Both the position numbers and the translations under genes were made by a program. A model generated the notes under the pieces. The model did no database searches. It saw nothing but the letters and a program-made list of their open reading frames with translations, and was not told the origin of the DNA. A stretch of 64,000 bases of DNA from Limnobacter humi (GTDB lineage: Bacteria; Pseudomonadota; Gammaproteobacteria; Burkholderiales; Burkholderiaceae_B), in the NCBI RefSeq assembly GCF_024518835.1, contig NZ_JANIGO010000003.1:62001-126000 (forward strand), read 5' to 3'. Shown here in pieces: positions 9,104 through 17,597 of the stretch (position 1 is its first letter; each line of letters starts with the position of its first letter).

Positions 9104-9765
9104 GCTAAACGCCTTTTCCTGCGACCCGACAGCGCCAGTGACATGACCACCGCAACCATCGAAAACAGCAACAACACCAGCGACATGCGGTTGGCGGCAG
9201 CCAGATCAAAGGCTTGGACTTGGTCATAAATGGCAATGGCCAGCGTTCGTGTTTCGCCGGGAATGTTGCCCCCAATCATCAACACCACACCAAATTCTCC
9301 CAAGGTGTGTACGAAGGTGAGCACCAATGCAGACAGAATGCCGGGCCACGCCAAAGGCAATTCAATCCGCAAAAAAATTTCCCACTGCGAGAGACCGCTG
9401 ACCTGGGCCGCCTCATTCAGACTGTGGGGAATGGATTCAAAAGCCCGTTGAATGGGCTGCACCATGAAAGGAATGTTGAACAACACAGAAGCCAGCAACA
9501 AACCAGAGAAAGTGAAGGTGAGGGATACACCCAAGGACTGAAGCCACGAACCCACAACGCTGTTGCCCCCAACAGCGACCAACAGGTAATAACCCATGAC
9601 CGTGGGTGGCAATACCAAAGGCAATAGCACGGCCGCCTCCACCCACACCCGGCCACGCCATGGTGTTTTAGACAACCAACGCCCCAGCAACAGCCCCAAA
9701 GGCAGCAACACCGCCAAGGTGCCCAGCGCCAGTTGAATCGAGACTCGGAAAGCGGACCAGTCCAT
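9100..9765 (-). CDS. modB: Molybdate ABC transporter permease
   Basis: A 221-residue inner-membrane permease of the binding-protein-dependent type. The frame is open further upstream, but homology starts at MDWSAFRVSIQLALGTLAVL, so the ATG at 9765 is used; it follows the modA stop by 4 bp. About five membrane helices are visible. The EAA-loop region includes ESIPHSLNEAAQVSGLSQWE, which contacts the ATPase. The family match is clear. Confidence 0.93.
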   Translation of the reverse strand: MDWSAFRVSIQLALGTLAVLLPLGLLLGRWLSKTPWRGRVWVEAAVLLPLVLPPTVMGYYLLVAVGGNSVVGSWLQSLGVSLTFTFSGLLLASVLFNIPFMVQPIQRAFESIPHSLNEAAQVSGLSQWEIFLRIELPLAWPGILSALVLTFVHTLGEFGVVLMIGGNIPGETRTLAIAIYDQVQAFDLAAANRMSLVLLLFSMVAVVMSLALSGRRKRRLA

Positions 9766-9769
9766 GGAT

Positions 9770-10570
9770 TTACTCGTAACCGAACTGGCGCAACACCGCC
9801 TTGCCCTGCGCAGTTTGTACAAAGGCCACAAACGCTCGACTGGCCTCGGTGGAGCGAACCAGCACCATGCCCTGCTGCAGGGGCCGGTGTTGGTTGCGGT
9901 CAATCAATACATAGTGGGTAGCCTGCGCCAATTGCGGGGCCAAGGCCAGCGACAAGGCCACCAAACCACCCTGCGCGGCCCCAGTGGACACAAACTGCGC
10001 AGCCTGGGAAATGTTTTCACCCAACACCAGCTTGGGTTGAATGACTTGCCAAAGCCCAGCTTTTTCAAGCGTTTCCTGCGCACGCAGACCATACGGTGCC
10101 AACTGCGGGTTGGCAATGGCAAAGCGAGAAAGGCGACCGTCTGCCATGGCGGCTTTTAAATCACCCAGGGTCGAATCGGCCTTCAGCAAAGTGGATGCGT
10201 CGGCACCGGAACGCCCTTTGGGCAGGAGTAACACCAAGCGCCCTTCAGCATACTGAATGACAGGGCCAGGCACCACGCGATCGTCCACCAGCTTTTGGGG
10301 AAACTCCAAGTCAGCCGCCATGAACACATCGAACGGTGCTCCCTGGCGTATCTGGCTGTAAAACTGGCCACTGGCACCGTACACCGCGCGCACGGTGTGG
10401 CCCGTTGCTTTTTCAAAGCGCGCGGAGAGCTCGTCCATGGCGTATCGCAGGGTGGCTGCTGTCGCCACCGTGACCGTATCGGCCAGGGCATGCAGTGGGG
10501 CCAGCGGCAATCCAATCAACAGCAGGGCTCTAACCCAGCGAACGGCTTGGGCAATCAGGGGCATGTTCAT
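9770..10570 (-). CDS. modA: Molybdate-binding periplasmic protein
   Basis: A 266-residue substrate-binding protein. A signal peptide ends around LAPLHALA-DTVTV. The mature part starts with TVATAATLRYAMDELSARFE and contains GASGQFYSQI and DVFMAADLEFPQKL, typical of ModA. It binds molybdate (or tungstate) and delivers it to ModB. It is the first gene of a compact modABC operon. A DedA-like gene precedes it by 43 bp on the same strand. Confidence 0.92.
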   Translation of the reverse strand: MNMPLIAQAVRWVRALLLIGLPLAPLHALADTVTVATAATLRYAMDELSARFEKATGHTVRAVYGASGQFYSQIRQGAPFDVFMAADLEFPQKLVDDRVVPGPVIQYAEGRLVLLLPKGRSGADASTLLKADSTLGDLKAAMADGRLSRFAIANPQLAPYGLRAQETLEKAGLWQVIQPKLVLGENISQAAQFVSTGAAQGGLVALSLALAPQLAQATHYVLIDRNQHRPLQQGMVLVRSTEASRAFVAFVQTAQGKAVLRQFGYE

Positions 10571-10613
10571 TCACAGGGTGATGGCACTTGCACATTGTGC
10601 CGATGCGGGCTGC

Positions 10614-11045
10614 CTAAAACCAGTTCACACTGTAATTTGATGCACAAATGACAAGACCGTAACGTGCAGCCTTGCCGACAGCCACCAAGGCAAGAAACGG
10701 CCAGAAAGGCACGCGCAACACGCCGGCAACGAAGGTCAGCGGGTCGCCCACCACCGGCAACCACGCAAAGAGCAGGCTCCAGCGCCCGTACCGATTGAAT
10801 GTCTGGGTCACGCGGTCCAATTGGTCCGCCTTGAACACAAACCAACGGCGATCCTGGAAATGCAGGAGCCAACGCCCCAGCGCATAGTTGATGACAGAAC
10901 CCAGGGTATTGCCGGCCGTTGCAACCAACAGCAGGGCCCACACGGGTTTGCCCTCGCGAACGAGGGCAAACAGCACCGCTTCAGACCCCATGGGCAGCAA
11001 GGTTGCCGCCACCAGGGCCGAAAAAAACAGCGCGAGGTAAGCCAA
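10614..11045 (-). CDS. DedA/YqaA-type small membrane protein
   Basis: A 143-residue integral membrane protein of the VTT/SNARE-associated (YqaA) group. It shows the family pattern of a GSEAVLFALV segment, a GNTLGSVINYALGRWL motif with conserved Gly and Asn, and RYGRWSLLFAWLPVVGDPLTFVAG near the middle. DedA relatives act in membrane homeostasis and probably lipid flipping; a specific role cannot be read here. It lies between ohr (upstream) and modA (downstream) on the same strand. Confidence 0.85.
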   Translation of the reverse strand: MAYLALFFSALVAATLLPMGSEAVLFALVREGKPVWALLLVATAGNTLGSVINYALGRWLLHFQDRRWFVFKADQLDRVTQTFNRYGRWSLLFAWLPVVGDPLTFVAGVLRVPFWPFLALVAVGKAARYGLVICASNYSVNWF

Positions 11046-11061
11046 CTAATGCCGAGCCCGC

Positions 11062-11484
11062 TTAAACCAGCGTGAGCTTTACATCCACATTGTTGCGAGT
11101 GGCGTTGGAGTATGGGCACACCTGGTGCGCTTTCTCGACCAGCGCATGCGCTGCGTTAGCATCCAGCCCTTCCAGCTTGATCTTCAATTCCACATCAATG
11201 GCAAAGCCCACGCCTTTGGGGTTACCGCCAATGCCGACCACCGCGGTGATTTCGGGCTCGACGGGTAGGCTGATTTTGTCCTGGCCGGCCACAAACTTGA
11301 TGGCACCAATGAAACAGGCCGAGTAACCGGCTGCAAACAGTTGCTCGGGGTTGGTGCCCGGGCCGCCGTTGCCACCCAATTCCTTGGGTGTGCTCAGGGC
11401 AACCGACAAACGCCCGTCATTCGTGGCTGACTTGCCTTCGCGGCCGCCGGTGGATGTGGCTTGTGTGGAGTAAACAACTTGCAT
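11062..11484 (-). CDS. ohr: Organic hydroperoxide resistance protein (Ohr/OsmC family)
   Basis: A 140-residue thiol peroxidase that reduces organic hydroperoxides. The start is taken as the ATG at 11484 (MQVVYSTQATSTGGREG), although the frame opens earlier. The two catalytic cysteines are visible in YSACFIGA (about residue 61) and in HQVCPYSNATRNN near the C-terminus, the Ohr arrangement. The ohrR regulator gene lies upstream on the same strand, and a perfect 14-bp palindrome lies between them. Confidence 0.95.
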   Translation of the reverse strand: MQVVYSTQATSTGGREGKSATNDGRLSVALSTPKELGGNGGPGTNPEQLFAAGYSACFIGAIKFVAGQDKISLPVEPEITAVVGIGGNPKGVGFAIDVELKIKLEGLDANAAHALVEKAHQVCPYSNATRNNVDVKLTLV

Positions 11485-11549
11485 GGTGGCTCCTGTGGAT
11501 GAATGAATCAGGGTTGTTGGGGAGTGGAACTGCCACTCAGGTTGCAAAT

Positions 11550-11563
11550 GTTATCGCGATAAC
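11550..11563. promoter_or_regulatory. Palindromic operator, probably for OhrR
   Basis: GTTATCGCGATAAC is a perfect 14-bp palindrome, about 65 bp upstream of the ohr start codon and downstream of ohrR. The heptamer GTTGCAA occurs on each side. Its position fits a MarR-family operator controlling ohr. That OhrR binds it is inference. Confidence 0.6.
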
Positions 11564-11601
11564 GATATGGTTGCAAGGACGGTGTGTCCCAAACGGTTCA
11601 A

Positions 11602-12039
11602 TCAGGTTGATTGGATCTTGGCGCGCAGTTCGTCCAGTTCAGCCTTCAGCCGCAACAAATGTTCAGTGCTGATGCCGCACTTTTCAAACAGACACCGGTT
11701 AACCATCAAGGCCTGTTCACGCAGGGCACGGCCCATGTCGGTCAAATGGATTTTGAGTTGACGTTCATCTTGACTGCTGCGTTCCCGGGTGAGCAAACCC
11801 TGATCGGCCATGCGCTTGAGCACCGGTGTTAAAGCCCCAGGTTGCTGGCCCAAGTGGCGGGCAATATTGATCAAACTCAAGCCGTCTTCTTTCCACAGAA
11901 TGAGCATGACCAGGTACTGGGGATAAGTCAGCCCAATCGGTTCCAGCAAAGGCTTGTAAAACTGCGTGATGGCCAACGATGTGGAATACACGGAAAAACA
12001 GAGTTGGTTGTCCAGCGACAGGGGATCGTGATCAGCCAT
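11602..12039 (-). CDS. ohrR: OhrR-type MarR-family transcriptional regulator
   Basis: A 145-residue winged-helix repressor of the MarR family. The start MADHDPLSLDNQLCFSVYST carries the N-terminal Cys (in QLCFS) that OhrR uses to sense organic peroxides. The recognition-helix region QQPGALTPVLKRMADQGLLTRERSSQDERQ follows the usual wing pattern. It sits upstream of ohr on the same strand with 117 bp between, including the palindrome at 11550-11563. Confidence 0.93.
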   Translation of the reverse strand: MADHDPLSLDNQLCFSVYSTSLAITQFYKPLLEPIGLTYPQYLVMLILWKEDGLSLINIARHLGQQPGALTPVLKRMADQGLLTRERSSQDERQLKIHLTDMGRALREQALMVNRCLFEKCGISTEHLLRLKAELDELRAKIQST

Positions 12040-12103
12040 GACAGTGGGAAGATGTTTTCATTTTTAGATGGCCCAACGGTAACACAATCCAGTCCGCATG
12101 GAT

Positions 12104-12778
12104 TTACAAGCGGTCCACTGCACGCGCAATTGCAAAGGCTCGTTCTTGCGGCCCGGTCACTTTCAGGGCAGTCAACAAGTCCGGTTGACCCAACAGTTTG
12201 TGTAGCAGGCGCGAGAAATCGTAAGGGGTGCCCTTCTCCACCGATCGCATTTTCATGAGGCCGATCTGGAAAGCGGGGCGATACTTGGGGTAGTAGCGCT
12301 CCACATGCGACAACGCAAACACATCGGCATACAACTCTTGCCGCTGGGCACGTTCTACCGGGCCGAAATCAATCTGTTCTTTGAACTGCACGCAGTGGCC
12401 TGACTCGTGCGCAAAAAACGCCTCATACACCACTTTCTTGGGCAAGCCTTCAAAAAACTGCAGGTAATGCTCAAAGCTGTGCCACGAGGTGTCTTTGGGA
12501 TTAATGAAAAAGGTGCAGGTCCGGTTGGCCGGTGTGTACTGCGTCATCAACGCCGATTCATAGGGCGTGGATTCATGGAGCATTTTGAACTGCACACGGT
12601 AGCCGTGCATGTTGCCGTAACCACGGGCCACCGCTCCCGCCACTTGGTCGATGAGTGCGGCATCGTCAAAATTCTGAAAGCCGTTGGCTTGCGCGCCCAG
12701 GGGCAGCAGGCAGAGCACGCTGGCCACCCCTGCTGCGCAAACCACGGTGTTCAACACTGCCCATGACGTGTGTCGCAT
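12104..12778 (-). CDS. Exported protein with an HESGH metallopeptidase-like motif
   Basis: A 224-residue secreted protein with a signal peptide (cleavage near GAQA-NGF, residue 31). Residues 124-128 read HESGH within EAFFAHESGHCVQF, which fits the HExxH zinc-binding signature of gluzincin-type peptidases. A downstream segment with Glu-rich helices (VERAQRQELYADVFALSHVE) could supply the third ligand. I do not recognise a named family. It lies 19 bp downstream of the PhaC-like gene, on the same strand. Confidence 0.65.
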   Translation of the reverse strand: MRHTSWAVLNTVVCAAGVASVLCLLPLGAQANGFQNFDDAALIDQVAGAVARGYGNMHGYRVQFKMLHESTPYESALMTQYTPANRTCTFFINPKDTSWHSFEHYLQFFEGLPKKVVYEAFFAHESGHCVQFKEQIDFGPVERAQRQELYADVFALSHVERYYPKYRPAFQIGLMKMRSVEKGTPYDFSRLLHKLLGQPDLLTALKVTGPQERAFAIARAVDRL

Positions 12779-12797
12779 GGGTTTGAGTGTACCGGCT

Positions 12798-13907
12798 TCA
12801 GGACTGGGCGTTGATCCAGCTCACGGTTTTGGCCCAAATGGTGTGGGGTGCATCTTTGCCGCTCATGATGGCAATGTGGCCACCTGGGCCGATGAAAAAC
12901 TCTTTGGCGTCCGAACCCACCACATTCACGATGGCCTTGCAGCAACTGACATTGGCCAGGTTGTCGGATTTACCGGCCACACCCAGCACTGGGCATTGAA
13001 TGTCCGCAAAATAAGCCACCTGTTTGCCCACCTTGAACTGTCCGCGGGCCGTTTCGTTTTCCAGCCAAATGCTGCAAAACCAGTCGCGCAGCGCACCACC
13101 CGGGTAGGCTTCCAGGCTGTCGATAAAGGCCGCCTGGTTGGCATGCTGGGCCACATAGTCGCGGTTGTCCAACTGGGTAAACAGGCTCCAATAGCCTTTC
13201 AGGCTACCCACCGGGTCCAGCAATTTGAAACCGATCACGTTGGCCCAGCCCGGTGTGTACAGCAGCTTGGCTGGCACTTTGCGGAAATTCAACCGGGCTG
13301 TTTTCAGCACATGGGCCAGTTTTTGATACTGCTTGCCAATGGCGCCATTCGCATGGCCATCAATCGGCGTGCCGTAGGTCACAATGCTGTGGATGTCGGT
13401 ATCCTTGAACAGAGCCGTGTACGCCAGCACCATGCCACCGCCCATGCTCCAACCCTGCAGGTTCAGTTTCCGGGAGCCCGAGTGTTCGCGGACGGCTTTC
13501 AGGCAATCGGGCAAAAAATCGGCGATGTAATCATTCAAGGTCAGCCCCGCCTGTTTGCGGGTTGGGCAACCCCAATCGACCAGGTACACATCGAAACCCT
13601 GCGCCATGAGGTAACGAACCAGGCTGCGCTCGGGCAACAGGTCGTAGACGTACATGTTGACGGCCAATGGTGCAACCAGCACCAACGGGATCGGGTTGCG
13701 GGTTTTGCTGACCGGCACCACCGATTCGCCCACCACAATCTCATCCTCGGTCAGTGGCAGGTAATGCCGCACTTGGTGAATGCCTCGCTCGTGCACCACC
13801 TCAAAAGGCTGCAAACCAGCGCGCACCATGGTTTTGGCTTTGAACAGGCGGTCCCAGCCATTGTTGGACATGGAACTGATGCGACGAAGACTGAGGGAAT
13901 TGGCCAT
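12798..13907 (-). CDS. PHA synthase (PhaC)-like alpha/beta hydrolase with a serine nucleophile
   Basis: A 369-residue cytosolic alpha/beta-hydrolase whose whole-length pattern follows class III-like PhaC: PLVLVAPLAVNMYVYDL near residue 75, FDVYLVDWG near 105, a nucleophile elbow at 152-156, an Asp near 315 (GKSDNLA) and a His near 344 (GPGGHIAI). True PHA synthases use Cys in the elbow (GxCxG). Here it reads GWSMGG, with Ser154. It may therefore be a depolymerase, thioesterase or other hydrolase rather than a synthase. The start at 13907 is chosen because upstream codons show no family similarity. It is divergent from the alcohol dehydrogenase gene. Confidence 0.78.
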   Translation of the reverse strand: MANSLSLRRISSMSNNGWDRLFKAKTMVRAGLQPFEVVHERGIHQVRHYLPLTEDEIVVGESVVPVSKTRNPIPLVLVAPLAVNMYVYDLLPERSLVRYLMAQGFDVYLVDWGCPTRKQAGLTLNDYIADFLPDCLKAVREHSGSRKLNLQGWSMGGGMVLAYTALFKDTDIHSIVTYGTPIDGHANGAIGKQYQKLAHVLKTARLNFRKVPAKLLYTPGWANVIGFKLLDPVGSLKGYWSLFTQLDNRDYVAQHANQAAFIDSLEAYPGGALRDWFCSIWLENETARGQFKVGKQVAYFADIQCPVLGVAGKSDNLANVSCCKAIVNVVGSDAKEFFIGPGGHIAIMSGKDAPHTIWAKTVSWINAQS

Positions 13908-14219
13908 GGCGATGATGTCTTTGAGTGATGTCTCTGGGTAACGGCGGACTGGTCTTGTGGGGGGCCAGCCTCGGGTTAAAACTTGCGGGATTGTTGCAGA
14001 TTTCAGCCAGGCAATTTGGTGGCTCAACTCTAAAGTTACCCCAAGGTTACTTAAATCGCGGCAAACCCGTGCACAATCACGGGCAGCAGCCAGGGTGCCC
14101 TGTCCGGCAAAAAAGCAGCAAGCCCCCGGCGAAATTGAAACCATGATGCGCCCGGCCTTTGTACAATCAAGACACAAGGGCCCAAACAACAGCCCATCAC
14201 AAAACCGGGAGACAGAACC
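13908..14219. other. Divergent intergenic region, 312 bp
   Basis: The spacer between the PhaC-like and alcohol dehydrogenase genes. A GGGAG ribosome-binding site lies just before the adh start (14220). No coding frame with family similarity and no strong hairpin was seen. It must hold promoters for both genes. Confidence 0.5.
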
Positions 14220-15434
14220 ATGTTGCACGCACTCGAGGTGATATTCCTTCGCCTTTACATGCTGATATTCAAAGCCGTGACCGCCATCCTGCCATTCAAG
14301 TGGCCCAAAGTGTTCGAAGGTGCCGACTCTTCTCTGGAGCTGGTTCGCTTTATTGCGTCACAAGGCCACAAGCGGGTGTTGATTGTTTCCGATGCGGTGC
14401 TGGTCAAACTGGGCATCCTGAACAAGATGCAAGCCGAACTGCAACGCTTGAATGTTCAATTTGCGGTGTACGATGGCGTCGAGCCCAACCCCACTGTGCA
14501 GCAAATTGAGGCGGGCTACGGCATCTTGAAGCAAAACAACTGCGAAGCCATTCTGGCCGTGGGTGGCGGTTCACCCATCGACGCTGCCAAAATGATCGGT
14601 GCGCGCGCCAAAAACCAAAAACCCATCGTCAAAATGACCGGGCTGTTCCGCATCTGGCGCGGCATGCTGCCCTTGTATGCGGTGCCCACCACTGCCGGCA
14701 CAGGTTCCGAGTGCACCATTGCTGCCGTGGTAACCGACACTGAAAACAAGCGCAAGCTGCCCGCCATGGACCTCAAGCTGATGCCCACCGCCTGTGCGCT
14801 GGACGGTGCGCTGATGACGGGCCTGCCACCCCACATTACGGCAGCCACCGGCATGGACGCGCTGACCCATGCCGTGGAAGCCTTTGTGTCCAACAACGCC
14901 ATGCGCAAAACCGATGTGAAGGCCATTGAAGCCACACAACTGATCATGAAATACCTGGACACGGCCGTGACCAACGGCAGCGATGTGGTGGCCCGCCAGA
15001 AAATGGCCCGGGCTTCCCACTTGGCTGGGATTGCCTTTACACAGGCCGGGGTGGGTTATGTGCACGCCATCGCCCACAAGTTTGGCGCCATGTACCACAC
15101 GCCACACGGCCTGGCCAACGCCATCGTCATGCCGCATGTGCTGGATTATTCCCTGCCCAACTGCGCTGGCCGACTGGCCGAACTGGCCCGCCATTGCAAC
15201 ATCGGCCCCGCCAAGGGCGACGACCTGCACGTGGCCCAGGCCTTTATCCAGCGCATTCGAGACATGAATGCCAAGTTTGGCATTCCAACCACCCTTGCCG
15301 CCCTGAAATCGGAAGACATTCCGGAAATCGCCAAGTCGGCGCTGGGTGAAGCCCGCTTCACCTATGCAGTGCCACGCTACATGACCATGGATGTGGCCAA
15401 GGGCGTGATCCGTCAAATGCTGCCCTCGGCATAA
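14220..15434 (+). CDS. Iron-containing (group III) alcohol dehydrogenase
   Basis: A 404-residue NAD(P)-dependent dehydrogenase of the Fe-ADH family. The nucleotide-binding GGGSPIDAAKMIGA (about residue 118), PTTAGTGSECT (about 157) and the metal-binding region with HAVEAF and HAIAHKFGAMYHTPHGLAN are all present. The family interconverts alcohols and aldehydes; the substrate cannot be assigned. A good GGGAGACAG ribosome-binding site precedes the ATG at 14220. The divergent PhaC-like hydrolase suggests carbon-storage or hydroxyacid metabolism, as inference only. Confidence 0.92.
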   Translation: MLHALEVIFLRLYMLIFKAVTAILPFKWPKVFEGADSSLELVRFIASQGHKRVLIVSDAVLVKLGILNKMQAELQRLNVQFAVYDGVEPNPTVQQIEAGYGILKQNNCEAILAVGGGSPIDAAKMIGARAKNQKPIVKMTGLFRIWRGMLPLYAVPTTAGTGSECTIAAVVTDTENKRKLPAMDLKLMPTACALDGALMTGLPPHITAATGMDALTHAVEAFVSNNAMRKTDVKAIEATQLIMKYLDTAVTNGSDVVARQKMARASHLAGIAFTQAGVGYVHAIAHKFGAMYHTPHGLANAIVMPHVLDYSLPNCAGRLAELARHCNIGPAKGDDLHVAQAFIQRIRDMNAKFGIPTTLAALKSEDIPEIAKSALGEARFTYAVPRYMTMDVAKGVIRQMLPSA

Positions 15435-15446
15435 AACCTGCGAACA

Positions 15447-15504
15447 GCGCCTCAAGAAACGGCCAGATCTGCCGTTAAAGCAGATGAACCGTTTTGCGAG
15501 GCGC
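15447..15504 (+). other. Nested hairpin before the H-box protein gene
   Basis: The outer arms GCGCCTCAAGAAACGG (15447-15462) and CCGTTTTGCGAGGCGC (15489-15504) pair except for about three central bases. An inner stem ATCTGC/GCAGAT (467-472/480-485 of the 15 kb) sits between them. The right arm contains the GAGG likely to serve as the ribosome-binding site for the next gene. No U-run follows, so a simple intrinsic terminator is unlikely. Confidence 0.5.
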
Positions 15505-15509
15505 CTGTG

Positions 15510-15860
15510 ATGAGCACCCCCTCGGCAGCCCACCTGGGCGAGCCCAATCACCAAACCCTGACAGCCCAGGACGACCTGAACGTTCGAGTGGCGCATGAAA
15601 TCAGCAATCCAGTGTCGTTTGTCATGGCCAATATCGGCCACCTTGGTTTTTACATCGACGATCTGTTTACCCTGATCGATGCCTATCGAGCAGAATTGCT
15701 GGCACACAACCAAAACCCCGACACCGATCACCTGGCCCAGCGGCTGGACCTCCATCACCTTCGCGACGACATTCAACATGTGCTGGATGAAAACCGGCAA
15801 AGCCTGGAGCGCGTGAAGCAAGCAGTTCAGGGCCTGAAGGCCAGAAATCTGCACATCTAG
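15510..15860 (+). CDS. Stand-alone histidine-kinase H-box (HisKA-like) protein
   Basis: A 116-residue protein (a GTG one codon earlier, at 15507, could also start it). Residues around 27-45 read VAHEISNPVSFVMANIGHL, close to the H-box of sensor kinases (HEINNP type), so the phospho-accepting His would be in AHEIS. The rest is predicted helical, as expected for the dimerisation/phosphotransfer hairpin. There is no ATP-binding (HATPase) domain here or downstream. It may be a phosphotransfer or decoy protein, or a decayed remnant of a kinase. The reading frame is intact, and a hairpin covers the ribosome-binding site. Confidence 0.6.
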   Translation: MSTPSAAHLGEPNHQTLTAQDDLNVRVAHEISNPVSFVMANIGHLGFYIDDLFTLIDAYRAELLAHNQNPDTDHLAQRLDLHHLRDDIQHVLDENRQSLERVKQAVQGLKARNLHI

Positions 15861-16029
15861 TGCACAACAACGGCCCATCGTCTTTTCCTATCGGTCTAGA
15901 TAGAAAAATTTCATGATTGCGGTAACCATTCTGTCCTCCAAACCGATTTAAGGTGAGCGTTGAGCGGGAGGCTCCGTTCAGCGTGCACGCGCACGTGCAA
16001 CACCCATTTCCGACAAGGATGCAGAAAAC

Positions 16030-17016
16030 ATGAAAAAAACAATCTTGAATTGCGCACTGGGCAGCCTGATGGTGGCTGCGGTGGCCCCTGCCTTGCATGC
16101 GCAGGAAACCAATGCCGTCACGCTGGTTGACGGGCTGGAGGGCGTTTTCGGAAAACAGGACGGCTTCCGCCGGTCTGGTGCCAAAGGCGTGTGTGCCAAA
16201 GGCGTATTTACAGGAACGCCAGCAGGCGCCGCATTGTCATCTGCCTCCGCATTCAGCGGCAAGCCAGTGCCGGTTACATTGCGCTTCTCGGTGGGGGGCG
16301 GCAATCCAAGGGCACCTGAGAATGCCAAATCCGTTCGTGGTATGGCGGTTCAGATGGAGCTGCCCAACAACGAGCAATGGCTGATGGCGAACATCTCCAC
16401 CCCAGTTTTTGGCGCAGCAACGCCAGAGAGTTTTCAGGCCTTCCTGGATGCACGACGCCCCGACCCTGCCACCGGAAAGCCAGACCCTGCAAAAATTGCG
16501 GCGGCCACAGCCGCCAACCCCGATCACAAGATTCAACCCGATTTCTTGAAAACCCGTGGTGTACCGGCCAGTTATGGCGCTGTTAACTATTGGGGCGTGA
16601 ATGCGTTCAAGATGACCAACAAGAAAGGAAAAAGCCAGATGGTGCGCTGGGTCTTTGAACCCGTGGGTGGCGAAGAATTCCTGAAGGAAGAGAACGTGGC
16701 CAGCACACCACCGAACTTCCTGGTCGATGAACTGAAAGGCCGGGTTGGACAGATTCCGGTCAACTTCAGCTTTGTGCTTCAGTTGGCCGCTGCCGGCGAC
16801 CCCACCAACAACCCCACCGTGCAGTGGCCTGCCGACCGAAAAACAGTGGTGGCGGGCAACCTGGCGGTGACCTCGGTCGAGGACAAAGCCGTGTGTGACA
16901 GCATCAACTTCAACCCATTGGTTCTTCCCAAGGGCGTTGAGGCATCGGATGACCCGATTCTGTTGGCTCGGCCTGGTGCCTATGCGGTGTCACAGGGTCG
17001 ACGCTTGAGCAAATAA
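16030..17016 (+). CDS. SrpA-type catalase-related peroxidase, exported
   Basis: A 328-residue heme protein of the short catalase-like (SrpA) group. The signal peptide ends near APALHA-QETNA. The mature part carries TLRFSVGGGNPRAPENAKSV and RGMAVQMELP, the family signature around the distal heme pocket. These proteins use peroxides in the periplasm, and several lack strong catalase activity. Normal length for the group (about 330-360). A rho-independent terminator follows at 17029-17059. Confidence 0.87.
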   Translation: MKKTILNCALGSLMVAAVAPALHAQETNAVTLVDGLEGVFGKQDGFRRSGAKGVCAKGVFTGTPAGAALSSASAFSGKPVPVTLRFSVGGGNPRAPENAKSVRGMAVQMELPNNEQWLMANISTPVFGAATPESFQAFLDARRPDPATGKPDPAKIAAATAANPDHKIQPDFLKTRGVPASYGAVNYWGVNAFKMTNKKGKSQMVRWVFEPVGGEEFLKEENVASTPPNFLVDELKGRVGQIPVNFSFVLQLAAAGDPTNNPTVQWPADRKTVVAGNLAVTSVEDKAVCDSINFNPLVLPKGVEASDDPILLARPGAYAVSQGRRLSK

Positions 17017-17028
17017 AACGCAGGCATT

Positions 17029-17059
17029 AAAAAACCCCGGTTTATCACCGGGGTTTTTT
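17029..17059. terminator. Bidirectional rho-independent terminator
   Basis: The 12-bp perfect arms AAAAAACCCCGG and CCGGGGTTTTTT enclose a 7-nt loop between two convergent genes (catalase and a lipoprotein gene). The A-run on one side and T-run on the other let it work on both strands. Confidence 0.93.
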
Positions 17060-17075
17060 GTGAACATTGCGGCGT

Positions 17076-17453
17076 TTAGAGTTTTTCCATGCCCGAAATT
17101 TTCCACTGACCGTTGACCTTGGACAGGGTCAATTTGGCAGAGGATTTTTCCTTCTTTTCGCCCACCTTGGTGGTGAAATTGGCTTTCACAACATAATCCC
17201 CATTTTCCTGCTTCTGTGCGTCGCTGACATCCATGTCTTCAATGTGAATGTCCTCAGGCTTGGGCATGCCCAACATGGCCTGTGCAGCTTCGGAGGCGCT
17301 TTTCCCGCCCAAGGCGCTCATCACATTCATCTGCTCTTGAACTTGAGTGCGCAAGGTGGTCTGGAGGGCTGTTTGTACATCGGAATCACCGGGCGCGCCA
17401 GAGCAGCCAAAAAGGCCCAAAGCCAGCACCACCGCCATGTAATGAGTTTTCAT
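17076..17453 (-). CDS. Small lipoprotein of unknown function
   Basis: A 125-residue protein. The start at 17453 gives MKTHYMAVVLALGLFGCSGA, a short lipoprotein signal with lipobox LFGC. The mature protein is charged and contains a C-terminal segment (KLTLSKVNGQWKISGMEKL) of the kind found in nuclear-transport-factor-2-like or DUF4878-like folds. I cannot assign a family firmly. It converges with the catalase gene across the terminator at 17029-17059. Confidence 0.65.
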   Translation of the reverse strand: MKTHYMAVVLALGLFGCSGAPGDSDVQTALQTTLRTQVQEQMNVMSALGGKSASEAAQAMLGMPKPEDIHIEDMDVSDAQKQENGDYVVKANFTTKVGEKKEKSSAKLTLSKVNGQWKISGMEKL

Positions 17454-17597
17454 GTCTCGTCCTGAATGTTGTTGTCGTTGCTCGATCGGGTTGGAGGATT
17501 CAGTACCGTTACCGGGCTGCATCGGCATGCCATGCAAGCCATCGATGCTCACAATGTATCAAAAGCCAGCGCAAATACAAGACAAGCCGCCCGGGTT

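Noticed and set aside
12684-13928. 414-codon plus-strand frame opposite the PhaC-like gene
   Set aside because: Shadow frame of the hydrolase gene, with no known motif.
14571-15878. 435-codon open frame on the minus strand opposite the alcohol dehydrogenase
   Set aside because: It is the antisense of a clear Fe-ADH gene, has no family similarity, and its His/Gly-rich composition is typical of antisense to GC-rich codons.
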